From the NCBI GenBank assembly GCA_958450325.1, contig OY288243.1, positions 55,078,378 to 55,142,377 on the forward strand: a stretch of 64,000 nt of DNA, given 5' to 3'. Positions within the stretch are counted from its first letter, which is position 1. Every line of letters starts with the position of its first letter. The translations under genes were made by a program, and so were the position numbers. Below, piece by piece: positions 43,439 to 53,810 of this stretch. The notes under the pieces are model-generated. The model saw nothing but the letters and a program-made list of their open reading frames with translations, made no database searches and was not told the origin of the DNA. This stretch comes from Agrostemma githago. Taxonomy: Eukaryota > Streptophyta > Magnoliopsida > Caryophyllales > Caryophyllaceae.

Positions 43439-43663
43439 CATGTAGGACAGTCGTCCTCCGAGGGTTCTTGTCCGTACCCTGCTGCGCCTTTGCTTCCCCA
43501 CTGATACTTTTAATCTTTTTGCGCGCCGGGCTTTAATGTGGCCGGCTGCCGATTGTAATATTTTAACTTTCTAGCGCCTGGATTTTATTGCTTGTCTGTT
43601 AAACTCTTCCTTTGTTATGAATATACTTTATTTTATTTACGGTATTTCTTCTAAGTTATGGCA

Positions 43664-44006
43664 TGACCCTGGCCTCTGGTCGAAGTCCAGGGGGGCCTGT
43701 CCCCTGTCTGCCAAGAGGTAGGTAGGGGGATTTTGCGTTTTTTATACAAGGTTGGGAGGTTGCCCCCAGTCCTTGTTCATTCGGCACGTGGGGCCTGGCC
43801 TGACCCTGGCTTCTGGTCGAAGTGCCGGAGGCTTGCCCCCTGCCTGCCCAGAGGTAGGCAGGGGGACTTTGCGTTTTTTATACAAGGTTGGGGGGATGCC
43901 CCCAGTCCTTGTTCATTCGGCACGTGGGGCCCGGCCTGACCCTGGCTTCTGGTCGAAGTCCAGGGGGCCTGCCCCCTGTCTGACCAGAGGTAGGCAGGGG
44001 GACTTA
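43664..44006. repeat. 136-bp minisatellite in gypsy-2
   Basis: Between the antisense ORF and integrase a unit holding GACCCTGGCTTCTGGTCGAA, AGGTAGGCAGGGGGACTTT and TTTTTATACAAGGTTGG repeats with a period of about 136 bp, in two full copies and a partial third. The frames across it are repeat artefacts. Confidence 0.8.
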
Positions 44007-44251
44007 ATTTTTGTTGAGGGGTCCATTTCCCCTGGTTTTGGCAACAGAGGGGCCTCCCCCTATTGCCCCCTGCTCGTTTGTGTGTAAAATGTAAACTTTT
44101 AACAGACAACGAGTATAACTTCGCAATTCTTTCATTTCTTTGCAAAACTTTTAGAAAGTATTTATGGTCGGAGCCGTCGACATTGTTTTCTTACCGTCCT
44201 CTACCGAAAAAGGAAAATTCTGGTTTCTTAGTGCTAGACATAGTACTTTTT

Positions 44252-45534
44252 TAGAGTGTCGGCATTCCAATGGGCGGCCTGCTCTTGGCCCTCAGGGTTG
44301 GCAATCTGGTAGGTACCTGGTCCCATAATCCGGGTTACTTCATATGGACCTTCCCAATTGGCGCTCAACTTTTCGTGTTCTCATGATTTTCCTATCGCTT
44401 GCATTTTTCTCAAAACCAAGTCTCCTGTTTGGATGCTTCTTTCGTTCACCTTCTTGTTATATCCCTACCTTATCCGCTGCTGGTAGGCGGCAATGTTATC
44501 GCCGGCTTCTTGCCTCACTTCGCTGACTAGGTCTAGAGCCTCGGTCATTGCTACTTCGTTATCTGCCCTGTTATACTGCTGAGATCGCAGGGTGGGGATT
44601 CGTACTTCAATGGGCAGTAGGGCCTCGACCCCATAGACCAGGCCAAAGAGGGTCTATCCTGCAGACTCTTTCCGGGTGGTCCTGATTGACCACAGTATGC
44701 TCGGAAATTCATTTGCCCACCTGCCTTTGAGCTCATCCACCATCTTTTTTAGTCCATTGAGGATTTGTTTGTTAACAGCTTTGGCATGCCCGTTAGTTAG
44801 TGGGTGGTAGACAGCAGAGTAGGCGACTGCTATGCCATGACCTTCCAGCAAAACCCTTAGGGGGTCGTAGTCAAATTGCCTCCCATGATCAAACACCAGC
44901 ATTTTTGGCAGGCCAAATCTGGTTATGATATTCCTCCAAATCACTTTCCTAACTGCAGGCTCGTTAATGTTTGGGAATGCTTCGGCTTCAATCCATTTCG
45001 TAAAGTAGTCGATCCCCACTATTAAAAACTTCCGGCCTCCCATTGCTGCAGTGAAGGGGCCCAATATGTCCATCCCCCATTGGGCGAAGGGGATGGGAGA
45101 CAAGATTGGCTTGAGTTCCTGGGTCGGAGCACGAATTGATAGGACAAACAACTGACATTTTCTGCATTTTCGGGTCAAACCCCTTGCATCAGCTAGGAGA
45201 GTTGGCCAGTAGTAGCCTGCCCTTAGGGCCTTGTGGGCTAGTGACCTTCCGCTTATGTGGTGGCCGCAGATTCCTGAGTGAATGTCGTCTAGGACTTCTG
45301 CGGCCTGTCCTGCCCCCAGGCATCTGAGCAGAGGAGAGGAGAATGACTTTTTGTATAGTTCTATGTTGATTAATATGAACCACGAGGCTTTCGCCGGCAT
45401 CTTTCTTTTTTGAAAAGGGTCAGTTGGAAGGGTTCCGTATTTCTTGAACTGGATGATTGGAGTCATCCAGTCTTTAGGCCCTGCTTCTTCAATGACACTG
45501 ACCGGCTGGTAGGGGGTAGTGGACTTCTCCTGGA
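44252..45534 (-). pseudogene. gypsy-2 integrase
   Basis: Main open part 45466-44654, continuing past a stop (44654-44656) in the same frame to about 44252. Zinc-binding HSGICGHHISGRSL then CRKCQLF. Catalytic Asp in GIDYFTKWIEAE and Asp in VFDHGRQF are present, but the expected Glu is Lys (NGHAKAVNKQ), a G-to-A change in one codon. The C-terminal part has VNERSIQTGDLVLRK-like text and a GPGTYQIAN-like block. A frameshift near 45535 separates it from RNase H. Both the missing Glu and the stops make it inactive. Confidence 0.85.
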
Positions 45535-47436
45535 CTACGTCACCCAGACTGACCTTCTTATGTCTTGGAGGCTAGAGCTGGCCAGTTTTGACAGAGCATC
45601 CGCTCGATTGTTCTGGGATCGGGGGATTTGCCTGACCTCATAGGACTTCAACCCTGATAGCTCCAGTTTCACTCTCTCCAGGTAGGCGGCCATGGCCTGG
45701 TCTCTTGGTTCGTACTCTCCATTAATTTGATTGGCGATGAGTTGGGAGTCTGTTGCCAGGACAAGTCTCTCGGCCCCTGCAGCTTTGGCTAAGCTAAGAC
45801 CTGCCAGCACGGCCTCGTATTCAGCCTCATTATTTGATGCAGGGAAGGTGAACCTGAGTGCATACTCGAAGTCTGTTCCTTCAGGGCTGGTTAGCACAAT
45901 CCCTGCCCCCGCACCGTTGGCTGTAGACGATCCGTCTGTGTATACCACCCATTCTCCAGCAGGGGGATCATCTTCTTCTAAGTGGGAACACTCAGCCAGG
46001 AAATCTGCCAAGGTCTGCGCCTTGATGGCAGTCCTGGACTGGTATGATATTCCCAGTCCACTCAGCTCTATGGCCCACTTTAATAGTCTTCCAGATTTTT
46101 CGAATTTTTCCAAGACTTTTTCCAAGGGCTGGTCAGTTAGCACCACGACAGGGTGTGCATCGAAATAGGGCCTGAGTTTCCCAGCTGCTTTCTCGACCAA
46201 CGGATAATTCTTTTCTGCTGCCCCCAGGGCATGGCTCACAAAATATATCGGCTGATGGGAGCCTGCTTCTTCCCTCAGAATCACCGCGCTAACTGTTGTG
46301 TTTGTCACGACGATATAGATGAAAAGCTTCTCCCCTGCCACTGGTCTTGCCAGGGTGGGTAGTTTCTTCATATGCTCCTTCAGCTGTTCGAAGGCTTCTT
46401 TCTGCTCATCCTCCCATTTGAACTGCTTGTTTCCCTTCAGCACATTGAAGAAGGGCGTTGATTTATCGGCTGACCTGGCAATGAACCGCGCCAGGGCAGC
46501 CATCCTGCCTGTCAGGCGCTGGATGTCTCTTATTGTCTTTGGTTCTGGGAGGTCTAACACTGCCAGGACTTTTTCGGGATTTGCATTGATACCCCTGGCG
46601 CTTACTAAAAAACCCAGAAATTTTCCAGAGCGGACACCGAAAGTACATTTCTTGGGGTTCAGTTTCATTTGATATGCGCGCAGGGAAGAGAAAGTCTCCT
46701 GCGGGTGTTTCAGGTGTTCCGCATCCCCTTTGCTTTTTACAATAGCGTCGTCGACATAGGCCTCCAAGTTTCTGCCCTTCTGTTTCTCAAAAACCTTGTC
46801 GACCAATCCTTGGTAAGTGACGCCTGCGTTCTTGAGTCGTAACGGTATCATTTTGTACATGAATGTGCCGACACTGGTGATGAAGGCACATTTTACCCTG
46901 TCCGGTTGCCAAAGGTAGACTTGGTGATAGCCTGAAAAGGCATCCAAGAAACTGAGTGTAGTGTATCCGCTGGTGGCATCCACCAGCTGATCAATCCTCG
47001 GGAGAGGGTAGCAGTCTTTCGGGCAAGCCTTGTTGAGGTTGGTAAAATCTACGCACATCCTCCAGGCCCCTGAGGATTTTTTTACCATTACCACATTTGC
47101 TAACCACTCAGGGTAATCACAGCTTTCTATGAAGTCTGCCTTCAACAGTTTCTCGATTTCTTCTTTTATGGCCCGATCTTTTTCGGCGGACATGTTTCTC
47201 TTTTTCTGTTTTACAGGGCGTGCCCCTGGGCTTACGTTCAGCTTGTGAACGATATGCGCCGGGTCTACCCCCAGCATCTCATCGGCGGAGTAGGCGAACA
47301 CATCCCTGTTGTCTCTCAGGACTTTAATCAACTCCGCTCGGTAGGGATCTACCAGGTCAGCCCCTATGAGGACTTGCCTCCCCGGCTCCAGGTCTACCAG
47401 CATGCTTTCTCCCCCAGGTTCGAGATGGTCTGCTGC
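45535..47436 (-). CDS. gypsy-2 reverse transcriptase and RNase H
   Basis: 622 codons from the first Met after an in-frame TAG (47437-47439); upstream gag-protease is in the same frame. RT: MLGVDPAHIVHKL, VKKSSGAWRMCVDFTNLNKA, FLDAFSGYHQV (Asp), and AYVDDAIVKS (Asp pair). RNase H: YTDGSSTANGAGAG, NNEAEYEAVLAGL, ATDSQLIANQI, NNRADALSKLA, with all four acidic residues. One probable defect outside the active site is PLRLKNAG where the family has PFGLKNAG-like text. The frame ends with a shift at 45535. Confidence 0.9.
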   Translation of the reverse strand, partial: AADHLEPGGESMLVDLEPGRQVLIGADLVDPYRAELIKVLRDNRDVFAYSADEMLGVDPAHIVHKLNVSPGARPVKQKKRNMSAEKDRAIKEEIEKLLKADFIESCDYPEWLANVVMVKKSSGAWRMCVDFTNLNKACPKDCYPLPRIDQLVDATSGYTTLSFLDAFSGYHQVYLWQPDRVKCAFITSVGTFMYKMIPLRLKNAGVTYQGLVDKVFEKQKGRNLEAYVDDAIVKSKGDAEHLKHPQETFSSLRAYQMKLNPKKCTFGVRSGKFLGFLVSARGINANPEKVLAVLDLPEPKTIRDIQRLTGRMAALARFIARSADKSTPFFNVLKGNKQFKWEDEQKEAFEQLKEHMKKLPTLARPVAGEKLFIYIVVTNTTVSAVILREEAGSHQPIYFVSHALGAAEKNYPLVEKAAGKLRPYFDAHPVVVLTDQPLEKVLEKFEKSGRLLKWAIELSGLGISYQSRTAIKAQTLADFLAECSHLEEDDPPAGEWVVYTDGSSTANGAGAGIVLTSPEGTDFEYALRFTFPASNNEAEYEAVLAGLSLAKAAGAERLVLATDSQLIANQINGEYEPRDQAMAAYLERVKLELSGLKSYEVRQIPRSQNNRADALSKLASSSLQDIRRSVWVT

Positions 47437-49932
47437 CTACTGGCCAGCTGGAATCTCTCCTTCCCTGCTGGGAGAACTGTCCGCTTTTCTTTTACCCTTT
47501 CGTTTTGTTTCATGGGTGTGCAGGGCTACTGAGTAGCACTGTCTGGCTGACTCCTGGTCACCATGCACCTTTCCTTCCATGCCGAAGTCCGTAACATAGG
47601 CTATGGTTAGGGCTCTGATTGATATGGCAGCCTCAATCTCATCCAAGGTATCCCGGCCTATCAGGGCGTTGTATGCTGATTTGGCGTTCACAACGACAAA
47701 TGACGCCCTGATGTTTCTAGCTGAGGTACCTTCCCCAAATGTCACGGTTAGGTCAATGATTCCCATTGGAAGCACGCCTTCTCCGCTGAACCCGTACAGC
47801 GATCCAGGGGCAGGCTTGAGGTGCCTTTTCTCCAGGTTCATTTTCTCGAAGGCGTCTTTGTATAATAAGTTTGTGTAGGCGCCAGTGTCTACCATACACC
47901 TCCTTACAATATGATTACTGATGACGAGGGACAATACCAGAGGGTCGCTGTGAGGGTAGATTACCCACCCTACATCCTGGGAATTGATGCTCAGGGTCAG
48001 GCACTTTGGACTCTCGGCCCTCTCAGCGTAGCATATGTGGTTTCGGAGTTCGCGGATTTGTCTTTTTTGACCTCTTTTGCTTGTCTGGCCTTCCGCGTCC
48101 CCCGACACTACGTGGATTATCAGGCGATTCTGCACTGATCCCTCAGGCTTGTCCAGTACTTCCTTCTGACTCTTGTTCCCTGCAGCATAATTGCTCAGCC
48201 ACCCATTCCTGATGAGTTTCTCAATCTCATCTTTCAGGTGTCGGCATTCTTCAGTGGTGTGCCCCACACAATCGTGGAGTGTACAAAACTTCTTTGGGTC
48301 TCCCTTTGGACTGCGTGGCTTACTCGGGCGGTTCCACTTAGCTATCTCTTTTTCCAGCTCGAAGATTTCTGCTCTGGATTTGTTTAGAGCTGTGTAGCTA
48401 TCAAACCTAGGCTGATAAGCTACACGCTCCCTCCTCGGAGTGTCGCCCTCCTCATTTTTATGTCTGCCAGCTTCGCCCCTGCTGCGTCCCCCCTGCGGCC
48501 TGGAAGGTCCTGTGGGGGTGTCCGGCAGGATATCGAATTCCTCCTGCAGCATGAAGCCCTCGGTAATCTTTCGAGCTTTGGCCAGGGTCTCTGGCTGGGC
48601 TCTAATCATTTGGTTCTTCATTTCCCCTGGGAGCAGTGAGATGGTTAATGCGTACGCTGCAGTTGAGTCGTCAATTTCTTTGACCTGCTGGTAAGACAGG
48701 TCGAACCTCTTCAGGTAGTCCCTGACAGTTTCACCCTTCTTCTGTCTGAGGGTCATCAGGTCAAATCGGGTTAGCCGGCGTCTTTTGTTTCCTGCATACT
48801 GGTTTAGGAAAGCCTCGACCAGTTCTATGAAGTAAGTGATTGAGCCCTGCGATAGGTCCCTGAACCATCCCTGAGCCAGACCTACCAGGGTGGTAGGAAA
48901 GATTTTGCACCACGCGTCATCAACATCATACATCCCTAAATGGCTCTCAAAGGCCGCCAGATGGTCTTCTGGGTCGGTGGTTCCGTCGAACTTGACGGAG
49001 GGCATATTTATCTTTGGGATGGGATATTCCTGCACGTCAGGGTGAAGGGGCGTTTTGGTGGGTCGGCCTACCATTCTTGACCTGCTTCCCACAGAGTGGT
49101 AACCGTGGTCATCCCATTTTTCAGGGGTCGGTTTTCCAGCGCTGGGGGAGCGGTGCCTGGGTGGCCGTCTACTCATAGCTTCATCATCCCTGTCAGGGGA
49201 TTGGTGCCTGGACCGTTTTTTCTGGGGTGGCTCCAGGTTATCACCCCGATGGTGTTTCGACTCTAGTGGTTGCCCATGGTTGAGCCTTGATTGCAGGCTT
49301 TGGGACAACCCTGGAGCTCGTTGCGACCCGGCTGGGGTCAGCCTGGAGAAGACATCTCCCTGCTTTTCCCCCAGGCGTGTCGTCGCCGGTTCCCTATGCT
49401 TCAACCTATCCTGGAGATCCTGGGATAAACCCATTTTTCTCATGGCTGAGGTAGACTCAGTGGTATGTATGGAAAAGGCTTGCTGCTGGGCAGGCCGCTT
49501 TTGATTTTCGGTGAGGCGCTTCTGGGCCTGCACATACCCCTGAGCCGTTTTCCTCGCCTTCCTCTGGATGTTCCTGACGGCGGTTCTCTTCGTGCCCCCA
49601 GCTCCATCCACCCCTTCAGAGTGAAGCTGCCTGGGGGTCGTTGCGATCCTGCCCATCACGTCCTCTGGGGTGAACTCCTGGTTGAGCATGGCCGAGAAAA
49701 AGATAGCGGTCTGCGCAATCTTTGCAGGGATGAGGTTCAGACTAAGCCTCTGACAGCTGACCTGCCCGGCTGGGACCGCAGTTTCTCCATTAGGCGCTCC
49801 ATGAAGGCTTGCTCGCCCTACCCCTGGGATTGTTGCAGCAGGTGTCATCCCAGGTGTAGGCATGCCATACAGGGGGATCACCGGTGGTACCGTCGGACCC
49901 GCCCCAGAATTGGCCTCTACGATTTCAGGCAT
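47437..49932 (-). CDS. gypsy-2 gag and aspartic protease
   Basis: I choose the ATG at 49932 (MPEIVEANSG). The open frame reaches back into the primer site, but the gypsy-4 gag starts at the corresponding place. Basic N-terminus (RNIQRKARKTAQGYVQAQKR), an Arg/Ser/Pro-rich linker, the gag core TDPEDHLAAFESHLGMYDVD through WFRDL to KRFDLSYQQ (about 310-400), CTLHDCVGHTTEEC as the zinc-binding motif, and the protease with MVDTGAYTNLLY (active site DTGA) and ALIGRDTLDE. It ends at TAG just after a Lys/Arg-rich stretch. Confidence 0.9.
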   Translation of the reverse strand: MPEIVEANSGAGPTVPPVIPLYGMPTPGMTPAATIPGVGRASLHGAPNGETAVPAGQVSCQRLSLNLIPAKIAQTAIFFSAMLNQEFTPEDVMGRIATTPRQLHSEGVDGAGGTKRTAVRNIQRKARKTAQGYVQAQKRLTENQKRPAQQQAFSIHTTESTSAMRKMGLSQDLQDRLKHREPATTRLGEKQGDVFSRLTPAGSQRAPGLSQSLQSRLNHGQPLESKHHRGDNLEPPQKKRSRHQSPDRDDEAMSRRPPRHRSPSAGKPTPEKWDDHGYHSVGSRSRMVGRPTKTPLHPDVQEYPIPKINMPSVKFDGTTDPEDHLAAFESHLGMYDVDDAWCKIFPTTLVGLAQGWFRDLSQGSITYFIELVEAFLNQYAGNKRRRLTRFDLMTLRQKKGETVRDYLKRFDLSYQQVKEIDDSTAAYALTISLLPGEMKNQMIRAQPETLAKARKITEGFMLQEEFDILPDTPTGPSRPQGGRSRGEAGRHKNEEGDTPRRERVAYQPRFDSYTALNKSRAEIFELEKEIAKWNRPSKPRSPKGDPKKFCTLHDCVGHTTEECRHLKDEIEKLIRNGWLSNYAAGNKSQKEVLDKPEGSVQNRLIIHVVSGDAEGQTSKRGQKRQIRELRNHICYAERAESPKCLTLSINSQDVGWVIYPHSDPLVLSLVISNHIVRRCMVDTGAYTNLLYKDAFEKMNLEKRHLKPAPGSLYGFSGEGVLPMGIIDLTVTFGEGTSARNIRASFVVVNAKSAYNALIGRDTLDEIEAAISIRALTIAYVTDFGMEGKVHGDQESARQCYSVALHTHETKRKGKRKADSSPSREGEIPAGQ

Positions 49933-49989
49933 TTTGTTTTGATTGTGGTTGATTTTTTGTGGGTAACTCGTGGGCGCAACCGAGTTCTG

Positions 49990-50006
49990 CCGCACAGACG
50001 GCGCCA
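49990..50006 (-). other. gypsy-2 primer binding site
   Basis: Sense TGGCGCCGTCTGTGCGG, three bases after the LTR end. This is a different type from the TGGCGACTCC site of gypsy-1. Confidence 0.7.
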
Positions 50007-50009
50007 AAT

Positions 50010-50704
50010 TGTTCCGGTCACGGAAACAATAGACCCGACTTCGGGTTCGGATCTTGTGATTATAACGTTACTCAGGTAGTGATCATACGACTTCCTTTGA
50101 TCCCTCATTTCTCTCACTCCGGCTGTCGGACCTTCTCGGCGAAGACGGCCTGCTTCCTGCACAATGAACGCACAGGGCCCCGGAGGTGTCCGGGGGAACC
50201 CTCTCCGATGCCTAAGTCAGTGCGTGAATGGCCTTAAGGAACCTTACTTGTGAGGAGTAAGGTGGCAATTTTTAGAGTGAGAGTCTAGAGAGAGAAAATC
50301 TAACCCCTTGTAAGTGGGAGGAAAGAAAGTATTTATACCTTCCTCCAAGGGAGAGAGAGAAAAGAGAAAAGGAAGAGAGGGAAATGGGTGGACAGGTGAG
50401 CGACACGTGGACTCACCTTGTCCACTCATTTCCCTTTATCTTAGGCAAAATGACGAACGGGTCCCCAGTTCCCCCTTGGTCCTGCCTGGGTGGGAGCACC
50501 CCGGAAGCAGGCAGGGGGCTTGGTTGCCCTGCTTGGCAGGCGGCAAGGCCGTGCCGGGGGGCTAAGCGATTAAGGCAATCTACTTGGAAGTTTCAGTGAT
50601 ATTGCTCGGAGGTCTGCTGGGCAGGACTTCCCTAATGCTCGGGTCGGGCCACCCTGGGGCCTAACTGACAGGCGACCCGTGGCTGGCTACCGACCCCCAT
50701 CTCA
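50010..50704 (-). repeat. gypsy-2 5' LTR
   Basis: About 695 bp; sense start TGAGATGGGGG, sense end CCGGAACA. TATA box TATAAATA at 50330-50337 (minus). A purine-rich GAGAGAGAAAAGAGAAAAGG stretch (about 50351-50380) is a possible enhancer-like or simple repeat tract. Confidence 0.75.
50330..50337 (-). promoter_or_regulatory. TATA box in gypsy-2 LTR
   Basis: TATAAATA on the sense strand, equivalent to 34737-34744 in gypsy-4. Confidence 0.5.
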
Positions 50705-51795
50705 ATTTATAAAACATCTTTTCTAAAAATCATTCCGAATATTCGATATTGATTCCATAATCAAGTGTCGAATATGACGAATATCGAAATTTAAGTCAGG
50801 TATAAATCATACTATATTTATACGCGATTTAGCAAAATTATCGAGTTTACAAAAAGCAATTTCGAAATCAAAAACGAAATGAACCACAATTCGTACAGGG
50901 GGAACTCGATCGAGTGCCTAGCCCACTCGATCGAGTGGCACCCCATAATTCGACCAGAATGCTTTTTTTCGAGACCACTCGGTCGAGTCCCAGAGTGACT
51001 CGATCGAGTCCCAGAGTGACTCGATCGAGTGGCTCCTGTTTTATCAAAACCGTGGGTTTCCAGCATCTTTCGAGTCCCGATAAAGTATATTTAATGACTT
51101 CGGTCAACACGTGTCAAGCCAATCACGTGTCATAAACTTTTCAAAATCATGCATCATATCATATTTACATCTTTTATTCAATTTACAAACCGTTACTAAC
51201 TTGTTTGTTCGTGTTTTCAGCAATTTATTCATTGTTCATTTTATTATACTTAAACGAACCTCGCATGCCAAATACAACTTTGACGTTAAATTTAGATGCA
51301 TTAAATTGACTTAGCAACCCATTCAAATTCTCACATGTTTAGGCAAGACAATGTTTGCATATCATTCATCGTATTACTAACACGCGTATTTCAAAATCAA
51401 AAAATATCTTAGTAGAGGCTGCTAATGTGCGGGCGGGGTTGGGTGTTCTTTGTGAACTTCCCAACACGTACCCTCACCCCTTACTCAGAACCATGGTTTC
51501 CGGATGTCCGAATCCATTGGCAAATGAGAGTCATTCAATACACGGTATCCGATAATGTCGGTATCGGTATCAAATGCAAAGGGACGAACCCAATAAACAC
51601 TGACATCCGAATGGGCCATACTTTGTGCATGACCCACTAAGATATAGAGTGGGTTCGAACGGGCCCGAACTCCCACGAAGTTCGGTGGCGACTCCACTTC
51701 GATTTAAATTTCAATTCGACCCATCTCATATGGAGATTCATTCGCCTCCCCAAACCCGCGCGTGGCCGCGTCGGGGTGGACCTATGTCATGTCCA
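50705..51795 (+). repeat. Partial LTR of the gypsy-1 family, opposite orientation
   Basis: Reverse-complement match to gypsy-1 LTR from its middle (near 16990) to its sense 3' end (GACCTATGTCATGTCCA). The sense-strand first half is absent because gypsy-2 begins exactly here. Shared blocks include TCGAATATGACGAATATCGA and the GCGGGCGGGGTTGGGTGTTC region (51429). It ends two bases short of the usual CACA and joins gypsy-3 pol in reverse. Confidence 0.85.
50903..51029. repeat. Array of ACTCGATCGAGT palindromes in the LTR fragment
   Basis: Five copies of the 12-bp palindrome ACTCGATCGAGT (one with GG for GA) in about 130 bp, two inside a tandem CCCAGAGTGACTCGATCGAG unit. The gypsy-1 LTRs have an unrelated GC-rich stretch (GGCCGCGCGGCTCG) at this place. 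Confidence 0.8.
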
Positions 51796-53810
51796 TAGTA
51801 CCTCAGCCATAACCTTCTCAGATTTTATTTTGTCGACACATAGGAGGAGAGCCGCCTGTGCCGTCTTTTTGTATAATTGCCCATCATCCGTACGGAGGAA
51901 TTGGGCTGCCAGCCTCTGCAGGGCTTTCTTAGCCTGGTTTTCTGTTCCCGGAGGATATTCTCCCGTAGTCATGTAGGCTAGAATAGCCTGATACTAAGGT
52001 TCCGGATCTGTTATCTCGATGTCTTGAATAGCGTGGATATACGATGGCTCGGACCGTCTTTCGACGCAAATCGGCATGCTGGTTAGGTGATCCGGGATAT
52101 TCAGTAAGGATGCAATTTGGAAAGTGCATCCGCAAACTAGTTTTCTTCCCGGGGTAGATAAATGTATTCTACTTTTTGTAATTGTTTTTCGAGAACCCTT
52201 AGTCGCGCCTGATAGGACACGAGGTTGGCGTTCCGAGTTTTCCATTTTTGGAGAGCTTAGTTGATGACTAGAGATGAGTCGCCGTGGACCCGGAGGTTTG
52301 TGACCCCTAAAACAGCGGCGTCTTGCAACCCGTGAATGCATGCTTCATATTCGGCGAGGTTATTAGTCACGTCAAAATCCAATTTAATGGATAACAGAGT
52401 GTGCTCCCCCTTTGGTGAGATCAATAGAATCCCGACTCCGAACTCTTGGAAATTAGATGCCCCGTCAAAATATAAATCCCATGTTTTTGTGTCGATATGG
52501 AATATATTTTCATCTGGGAAGGACCAAGTATCGATGTGCCCTTCTTCGGTTACGGGACTATCGACGAGAAATTTGGCTACTACTCGGCCTTTGATAACTT
52601 TCAGTGGCACGAATTTGAGGTCAAATTCTGCCAACATTAAAGTTCGTCTGGACATCCTGCCGTTGAGGATGGGCTTCTCGAATAGGTACTTGATCGTATC
52701 CATTTTGGATAAAACATGTACCTCATAACTGAGCATATAGTGACGGAGTTTCTTTGTGGCCCAGACTAGGGCTAGGCACGTCTTCTCGAGCATGGTATAT
52801 TTGCATTCATACTCCAAGAATTTTTTGCTGATGTAATAAATGGCTCGTTCCTCCGAGTCGACTGTCTGTGCTAGCATAGCCCCCATGGCTGTCTCGGTCG
52901 TTGTTAGGTATAACGACAAAGGCAAACCGGGTTGAGGTGGCATTATTACTGGCGGAGCAGACAGGATCTCTTTGATTTTATCAAAAGCAGTTTGGCATTT
53001 TCCGTCCCACAGCTTCCATTCACCTACTTTCAGTTTCTTGAAAATTGGTTCACACACCATAGTCAGTTTGAAAATAAACCGGCTGATATATTGAAATTTC
53101 ACGAGAAATCCCCTTATCTCCTTTTCGGTTTTAGGAGGTTGCATGTCGGTAATGGCTTTGATTTTAGCTGGATCGACCTCGATGCCACGTTGGCTAACGA
53201 TATAACCCAGTAATTTGCCATATGTTACCCCGAAGCTGCGCTTTTGAGCGTTTAGTCTCATGTTGTATTTGCGCAGTCGGGCGAAAAACTTCCTTAGGAC
53301 AGTAATATGCCCGTCTCGGCTTTTGGATTTGACGATCATGTCGTCCACATAAACTTCCACTTCCTTGTGCATCATGTCGTGTAATAAGGTCGTGGCTGTT
53401 CGTTGATAAGTGGCTCCGGCATTGATGAGACCGAACGACATGACAGTATAGTAGTAACTACCCCAAGGTGTAATGAAGGTGGTCTTACTCATATCTTCTT
53501 CTGCCATTTTGATCTGATTGTATCCGGTATACCCGTCCATAAATGATAAATGGGCATGATCGGCCGTGTTATCCACCAATATGTCGATGTGTGGCAACGG
53601 AAAGTCGTCTTTCGAGCTTGCTTTGTTAAGATCCCGAAAAGCTACAGATACGCGCACCTTACCGTCCTTTTTAGGTACCGGCATGATGTTCACGACCAAG
53701 TCCGGATATTCGAACACTTGTATGAAGCCGACTTTGAACTATTTGTCGACCTCTTCTTTGACCTTGAGAGACCATTCGGGTCTCATTCTGCGTAGCTTCT
53801 GTGTTACCGG
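51796..53810 (-). pseudogene. gypsy-3 RT and RNase H
   Basis: Longest open part 53717-52257 (486 codons): VPKKDGKVRVSVAFRDLNKA (Asp of the family motif replaced by Ala), FMDGYTGYNQI, YVDDMIVKS, connection and RNase H start (LYFDGASNFQEFGVG, NNLAEYEACIHGL, VHGDSSLVIN). Then stops, and the rest of RNase H and linker are in shifted pieces (52341-51994, 51972-51796). RT and RNase H are in one frame here, unlike gypsy-1, and the position of the gypsy-1 TAG (24052) is CAG. It is not functional. Confidence 0.85.

Larger units (their letters stand above)
40956..50704 (-). mobile_element. gypsy-2: Tat-clade element lacking its 3' LTR
   Basis: Sense minus: 5' LTR (50010-50704), PBS, gag-protease, RT-RNase H, integrase, a minisatellite spacer and an antisense Transposase_28 ORF. 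The left edge at about 40955 runs straight into a tnp2 coding region with no PPT or LTR, so the 3' end was lost by deletion or recombination. It is the same family as gypsy-4, but a different family from gypsy-1. Confidence 0.88.

Noticed and set aside
43733..44145. ORFs of 68-122 codons on both strands of the minisatellite
   Set aside because: They repeat with the 136-bp unit and have Gly/Pro-rich nonsense composition.
50903..51029. Regularly spaced palindromes resembling a CRISPR array
   Set aside because: Plant nuclear DNA, spacing irregular, spacers partly identical, and the region lies inside an LTR.
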